Shown here: piece by piece, positions 21,383-24,518 of the stretch
Numbering within the stretch: the stretch's first letter is position 1
Layout of the letters: every line of letters begins with the position of its first letter
Position numbers and translations under genes: made by a program
Source: Trueperaceae bacterium
GTDB taxonomy: Bacteria; Deinococcota; Deinococci; Deinococcales; Trueperaceae
Length of the DNA: 24,518 bases
Direction of reading: 5' to 3'
Assembly (NCBI GenBank): GCA_024636105.1
Contig: JAGXHO010000058.1
Coordinates: 1 to 24,518, forward strand
Notes under the pieces: generated by a model
Told to the model about the DNA's origin: nothing
The model's input: only the letters and a program-made list of their open reading frames with translations
Database searches by the model: none

Positions 21383-21808
21383 CTACGCCGGGGGGACGAG
21401 CGTCGAGACGCCCTCGAACCGGTCGAAGTCGCGATCGAACGTGACCACGGTCGCGCCGTACTCGTGCGCGAGCGCCGCGAGGTAGGCGTCGTTCGCGAGG
21501 TTCGCGTGCGCCCCCGTCCGTAGGGCGTGCCCGAAGTTCGCCGCGAATCCCTCCGATGGCTCAGGGTGGACGACGCTCGGCCACTCGCACCACGTGTCGA
21601 CGACCGAGATCGCTTGGTCCAGCGTGAGTGGACTCGGGAACACCGACGGGTGCGTCGCGATCCGCACGAACGCGAGCAGCGACAGCCACGGCAAGCCGAC
21701 GCGCGCGTCGCCCGCGAGGGCGCCATCGAGCCAACGCTTGGCCCGCGCGAACTGCGGAGACGCGGTGTTCACCGCGTACAGGAGCACGTTCGCGTCGACG
21801 ATCGTCAT
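21383..21808 (-). CDS. vapC: VapC-type PIN-domain ribonuclease toxin
   Basis: The protein has 141 residues. It opens VDANVLLYAVN with the first acidic residue D5. LPWLSLLAFVRIATHP and LANDAYLAALAHEYGATVVTFDRDF (D107, D125, D127) identify the PIN toxin subfamily common in Mycobacterium (TIGR00028-like). That subfamily carries LLAF where other VapCs have a second acidic residue in this helix. It is presumed to cleave RNA when freed from its antitoxin. The start codon overlaps the stop of vapB by 4 bases (ATGA), ensuring coupled synthesis. It is the last gene of the minus-strand run after dinB and converges with the metallopeptidase gene. Confidence 0.9.
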   Translation of the reverse strand: MTIVDANVLLYAVNTASPQFARAKRWLDGALAGDARVGLPWLSLLAFVRIATHPSVFPSPLTLDQAISVVDTWCEWPSVVHPEPSEGFAANFGHALRTGAHANLANDAYLAALAHEYGATVVTFDRDFDRFEGVSTLVPPA

Positions 21809-22059
21809 CGGCCCTCGGGGAGTCGGCGGACGCGCTCTTCGTCCTCGAGGGCGCCCGCCAGCGCGAGCGCGCGATCGAGGTCGACCGCCGGGTTGCCTAG
21901 GTCGAAGGAGCGCGTTTCGCGCGCGCTCGACGCGCCCTTCGAGCGCAGCGCGGCCCGCAGCCCCTCGTTGACGACGTCCTTGAACGTGGCCCGGCGCTCG
22001 TGCATGCGGTGGCGGATCAGCTCCTCCACGTCGGGATCGAGCGTGATGGTGGTGCGCAT
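21805..22059 (-). CDS. vapB: VapB-type ribbon-helix-helix antitoxin
   Basis: The protein has 84 residues. MRTTITLDPDVEELIRHRMHERRATFKDVVNEGLRAAL is a ribbon-helix-helix DNA-binding domain: an N-terminal strand for the operator groove, then two helices. The C-terminal half (RSFDLGNPAVDLDRALALAGALEDEERVRRL) is acidic and would wrap the toxin. It neutralises VapC and, with it, represses the promoter. TATGAT lies 6 bases before ATG 22059, again without a ribosome binding site. Its stop overlaps the vapC start. Confidence 0.9.
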   Translation of the reverse strand: MRTTITLDPDVEELIRHRMHERRATFKDVVNEGLRAALRSKGASSARETRSFDLGNPAVDLDRALALAGALEDEERVRRLPEGR

Positions 22060-22063
22060 GCGT

Positions 22064-22097
22064 GCATCATAGCATCAGCTCGGTCGTGCGATGATGC
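22064..22097 (-). promoter_or_regulatory. vapBC promoter with candidate autoregulatory operator
   Basis: The -10 TATGAT (22071-22066, preceded by TGC as an extended -10) is embedded in a 7-base inverted repeat GCATCAT (22064-22070) and ATGATGC (22091-22097), 20 bases apart. A further GCATCA copy lies at 22072-22077. Spaced half-sites like these suit cooperative binding of ribbon-helix-helix dimers. Confidence 0.55.
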
Positions 22098-22102
22098 GTG
22101 GC

Positions 22103-23209
22103 TCAATCGCCGACGAACAGCGGCCCCTGCACCACCCGCGCCGCCCGCGGGATCAGCCCCGACGCGGCGACGCCGATCAAGCGCACCGCGCCTGGCGGGC
22201 GCGCGACCTCGAAGGCGAGCCGTTCGGCCACCGGCCACAGTTCCAGCGCGTCGGCCACCGGGTTGGTCGGCGTCGCGGAGCGCGTGACGATCCGGAAGTC
22301 GGCGTACTTGACCTTGACCGTCACGGTGCGCGCCGCCAGCTCGCCGCGCTCGAGCCGGCTGCCCACCACGGCGCAGGCCTTCGCGAGCTCCGGCGCCAGC
22401 TCCGAGACGCTGCGCAGGTCGCGGCCGAAGGTGCGCTCCGCGCCGATAGATTTGCGGCGGCGGTCGGGCACCACCGGACGCGGGTCGTCGGCCCGCGCGA
22501 TGCGCGCGAGGAAGGCTCCGAGCTTGCCGAAGCGCGCCACCAGCTCGCCCTCGTCGTAGCGGCGCAGGTCGGCGCCGCTCGCTATGCCGAGCGCCCGAAG
22601 CCGCTCCGCGGTCTTGGGCCCCACCCCGAAGAAGCGCTCGATCGGCAACGCGTCCGTGAAGGCCTGCGCCTCCTCCGGCCGCACGACGGTGAGGCCGGCC
22701 GGCTTGCGGGCGCCCGACGCCACCTTGGCCAGGAACTTGCCGGGCGCGACGCCGGCCGAGGCCGACAAGCCGACCTCGTCGGCGATCGTGGTGAGGACCT
22801 CGCGCGCCAACGCGGTAGCGGCGTCGACGTCGAGCGGTACGGTCGGTGCGGGCGCCCCCTCGCGCGGACCGCCGATCGCGTGGGTGACGTCGAGGAAAGC
22901 CTCATCGAGCGCGAGCGGCTCGACCAGGTCGGTCACCCGCTCGAAGATCGTGCGCACCGCCCGGGAGGCCGCTTGGTACGCCTCGAAGCGCGGCGGCACC
23001 ACCACCAGCTCCGGGCACCGCCGGCGCGCGATCACGGTCGGCATCGCCGAACCCACGCCGAAGGCGCGCGCTTCGTAGCTCGCCGTCATCACCACGCCGC
23101 GCGCGCCGGCGCCCCCCACCGCGAGCGGCAACCCGCGCAGTTCGGGGCGGTCGCGCTGCTCGACCGAGGCGTAGAAGGCGTCCATGTCGACGTGCAGGAC
23201 CGCGCGCAC
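22103..23209 (-). CDS. dinB: DNA polymerase IV (Y-family translesion polymerase)
   Basis: The protein has 368 residues. VLHVDMDAFYASVEQRD supplies D8, and LALDEAFLDVT supplies the catalytic pair D102/E103 (Ala in place of the usual Ser before it). SYEARAFGVGSAMP, SAGVAPGKFLAKVASGARKPAGLTVV and FFGVGPKTAERLRALGI complete the palm, fingers and thumb. The C-terminal QGPLF (361-365) is a textbook sliding-clamp binding motif. The enzyme copies past damaged template bases. GTG 23209 is chosen because homology begins there and TACCGT lies 6 bases upstream. The open frame extends further but its residues are basic and unconserved. The vapBC pair follows 43 bases downstream. Confidence 0.96.
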   Translation of the reverse strand: MRAVLHVDMDAFYASVEQRDRPELRGLPLAVGGAGARGVVMTASYEARAFGVGSAMPTVIARRRCPELVVVPPRFEAYQAASRAVRTIFERVTDLVEPLALDEAFLDVTHAIGGPREGAPAPTVPLDVDAATALAREVLTTIADEVGLSASAGVAPGKFLAKVASGARKPAGLTVVRPEEAQAFTDALPIERFFGVGPKTAERLRALGIASGADLRRYDEGELVARFGKLGAFLARIARADDPRPVVPDRRRKSIGAERTFGRDLRSVSELAPELAKACAVVGSRLERGELAARTVTVKVKYADFRIVTRSATPTNPVADALELWPVAERLAFEVARPPGAVRLIGVAASGLIPRAARVVQGPLFVGD

Positions 23210-23215
23210 ACCCCC

Positions 23216-23221
23216 ACGGTA
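23216..23221 (-). promoter_or_regulatory. -10 box of dinB
   Basis: TACCGT on the minus strand ends 6 bases before the GTG start. The intervening GGGGGT could act as a weak ribosome binding site but is too close, so a leaderless start is more likely. No LexA-type box is visible nearby. Confidence 0.5.
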
Positions 23222-23301
23222 CCGCCGGCGGGCGCTGGGCACCCACGCTCGCCGTGCCCCCGTCGCCGCGCGGCGTCGCCGGCCGGGCCGCTGGGGTGGG
23301 G

Positions 23302-23307
23302 CATGAT
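23302..23307 (+). promoter_or_regulatory. -10 box of the racemase/menC-like gene
   Basis: CATGAT, a near match to TANNNT, ends 6 bases before the ATG; no ribosome binding site is present between them. Confidence 0.45.
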
Positions 23308-23313
23308 GCACCC

Positions 23314-24420
23314 ATGCGCATCGACCAGATCGAACTACGCGAGCTCGACATGCGGCTCACGTTCCGCTTCGAGACCAGCTTCGGCGTCGAGCAGGACCGC
23401 CGCGTCTTGCTCGTGACCGTCCGAGGCGAGGGCGGCGAGGGGGTCGCCGAGTGCGTCGCCGGCGAGTACCCCGGCTACAGCTACGAGACCAACGACACGG
23501 CCTGGAGCGTCCTGACCGACTTCATCGCCCCGGCGGTGGTCGGCACCTCCTTCGACACCCCCGCGCAGCTGCTGCACGCGCTGCGCTTCGTCCGCGGCCA
23601 CAACATGGCGGTCGCGGCCGTCGAGATGGCGTTCTGGGACCTGTGGGCGCGCTCGCTCGACCTGCCGCTCTGGCAGCTGTTGGGCGGGGTGCGCACGGAA
23701 GTCCCGGTGGGCGTCTCGCTCGGCATCCAGGCGAGCCCCGAGGCGACCGCCGAGCTCGCCCGCCAGCACGTGGCCGAGGGCTACAAGCGCGTGAAGCTCA
23801 AGATCAAGCCGGGCTGGGACGTCGCGCCGGTGCGCGCCGTGCGCGAGGCGCTCCCCGACGTCGACCTGACGGTCGATGCCAACAGCGCCTACCGGCTGGT
23901 CGACGCGGCGGTCTTGCGCCGCCTCGACGACTTCGACCTCGCCTACGTCGAGCAGCCGCTCGCCTACGACGACCTGGTCGACCATGCCGAGCTCCAGCGA
24001 CAGCTGCGCACCGCCATCTGCCTCGACGAGTCGATCCACTCCGCCGAGGACGCCAGAAAGGGGCTGCAAATCGGGGCGGGGCGCATCATCAACGTCAAGG
24101 TCGGTCGCGTGCGCGGGTACACGCAGGCCAAACGCCTGCACGACGTCGCCGTGGCGTTCGGCGCACCGGTGTGGTGCGGGGGGATGCTCGAGTCGGGCGT
24201 CGGCCGGGCGCACAACCTGCACCTCTCGAGCCTGGAGGGGTTCGTGCTGCCGGGCGATACGTCGAGCGCCAGCCGCTACTGGGACGAGGACATCGTCGAG
24301 CCGCTCCTGGACGCCGTGGACGGCGTCCAGCAGGTGCCGCAGGGTCCCGGCAGCGGGGTGACGCTCAAGCGCGACCTGGTGGAGCGGCGCACGCGCAAGG
24401 TGGCGACGCTCACGCCTTAG
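23314..24420 (+). CDS. menC: o-Succinylbenzoate synthase / N-acylamino-acid (N-succinylamino-acid) racemase
   Basis: The protein has 368 residues and is an enolase-superfamily barrel. The catalytic lysines are K163 (in KLKIKPGWD) and K262 (in INVKVGRVRG). The metal ligands are D188 (VDANSAY), E213 (EQPLAYDD) and D238 (CLDES). WCGGMLESGVGRAHN and LPGDTSSASRYW are hallmark stretches of the bifunctional OSBS/NSAR group, and much of the text matches the Deinococcus racemase I remember. It either makes o-succinylbenzoate for menaquinone or racemises N-succinylamino acids. No men gene or succinyltransferase is adjacent, so the window does not decide; the menC symbol reflects the usual annotation. 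The stop overlaps that of the convergent EamA-like gene. Confidence 0.9.
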   Translation: MRIDQIELRELDMRLTFRFETSFGVEQDRRVLLVTVRGEGGEGVAECVAGEYPGYSYETNDTAWSVLTDFIAPAVVGTSFDTPAQLLHALRFVRGHNMAVAAVEMAFWDLWARSLDLPLWQLLGGVRTEVPVGVSLGIQASPEATAELARQHVAEGYKRVKLKIKPGWDVAPVRAVREALPDVDLTVDANSAYRLVDAAVLRRLDDFDLAYVEQPLAYDDLVDHAELQRQLRTAICLDESIHSAEDARKGLQIGAGRIINVKVGRVRGYTQAKRLHDVAVAFGAPVWCGGMLESGVGRAHNLHLSSLEGFVLPGDTSSASRYWDEDIVEPLLDAVDGVQQVPQGPGSGVTLKRDLVERRTRKVATLTP

Positions 24421-24518
24421 CGCGCGCGCGGGCGGACCGCGACCACGGCCGCGATGCCGCCCAAGACCAACGCCGCGGCCACGACCAGGCGCCCGTCGAG
24501 CGCCTCGCCGAGCAGGGC
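24417..24518 (-). CDS. EamA/DMT-type transporter, C-terminal fragment (cut by window edge)
   Basis: 33 residues and a TAA are present. The tail LLGEALDGRLVVAAALVLGGIAAVVAVRPRAR matches the last helix of EamA-family drug/metabolite transporters, which typically read LLGEPLTxRLLLGAALILxGV and end in a short basic tail. The stop codon overlaps that of the racemase gene tail to tail by 3 bases. Family assignment rests on one helix, so it is tentative. Confidence 0.6.
   Translation of the reverse strand, partial: ALLGEALDGRLVVAAALVLGGIAAVVAVRPRAR

Noticed and set aside
21383..23209. dinB-vapBC region as a mobile island
   Set aside because: No integrase, transposase, flanking direct repeats or clear composition change could be seen at its ends.

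Overview
The window is high-GC, densely coded DNA from a free-living bacterium and looks chromosomal. I lean towards the Deinococcota (Deinococcus/Truepera-like). Two things support this. The enolase-superfamily enzyme at the right end closely resembles, as I remember it, the Deinococcus N-acylamino-acid racemase. Also, many genes carry a TANNNT-like -10 box only 6-9 bases before an ATG/GTG with no ribosome binding site, the leaderless arrangement known to be common in Deinococcus. This is inference: no rRNA or tRNA gene is present, and the start of DNA polymerase I also recalls planctomycete sequences.

Layout. 1-3339: a truncated CheB-type methylesterase domain lies downstream of a PA0069/Rv2578c-type radical SAM protein that carries a 353-residue intein. 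Divergent from these is a LysE/RhtB exporter, separated by a near-perfect palindrome. 3373-10997: a SARP-like STAND regulator is divergent from a 1557-residue lipoprotein. The lipoprotein has four Ig-like repeats, 17 calcium-binding DxDxDG-type repeats and, between them, a region resembling the pore-forming domain of anthrax protective antigen and iota toxin Ib. 11112-12491: an arsenic locus with arsR, a collapsed arsM/arsN2 remnant and arsC. 12693-15829: a small unknown protein, then a HerA-like ATPase overlapping a YtkA/FixH-like lipoprotein gene. 15928-19028: a small helical protein and DNA polymerase I with intact proofreading motifs. 19090-20137: a membrane-anchored TlpA-type thioredoxin preceded by an overlapping 12-codon reading frame, and a small unknown. 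20215-21376: surE and a minimal zinc metallopeptidase. 21383-23209: a vapBC toxin-antitoxin pair downstream of DNA polymerase IV. 23314-24518: the racemase/o-succinylbenzoate synthase and the tail of an EamA-type transporter.

Most genes are ordinary housekeeping or stress genes in short transcription units. The parts most worth a second look are the lipid-anchored protective-antigen-like protein beside its divergent regulator, the intein placed exactly at the iron-sulfur cluster motif, the fused arsM/arsN2 relic and the overlapping leader frame before tlpA. No stretch longer than 300 bases lacks a gene. The longest gap, about 200 bases at 12492-12692, holds a promoter-like box and small hairpins. 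I found no insertion sequence, CRISPR array, tRNA or rRNA gene.
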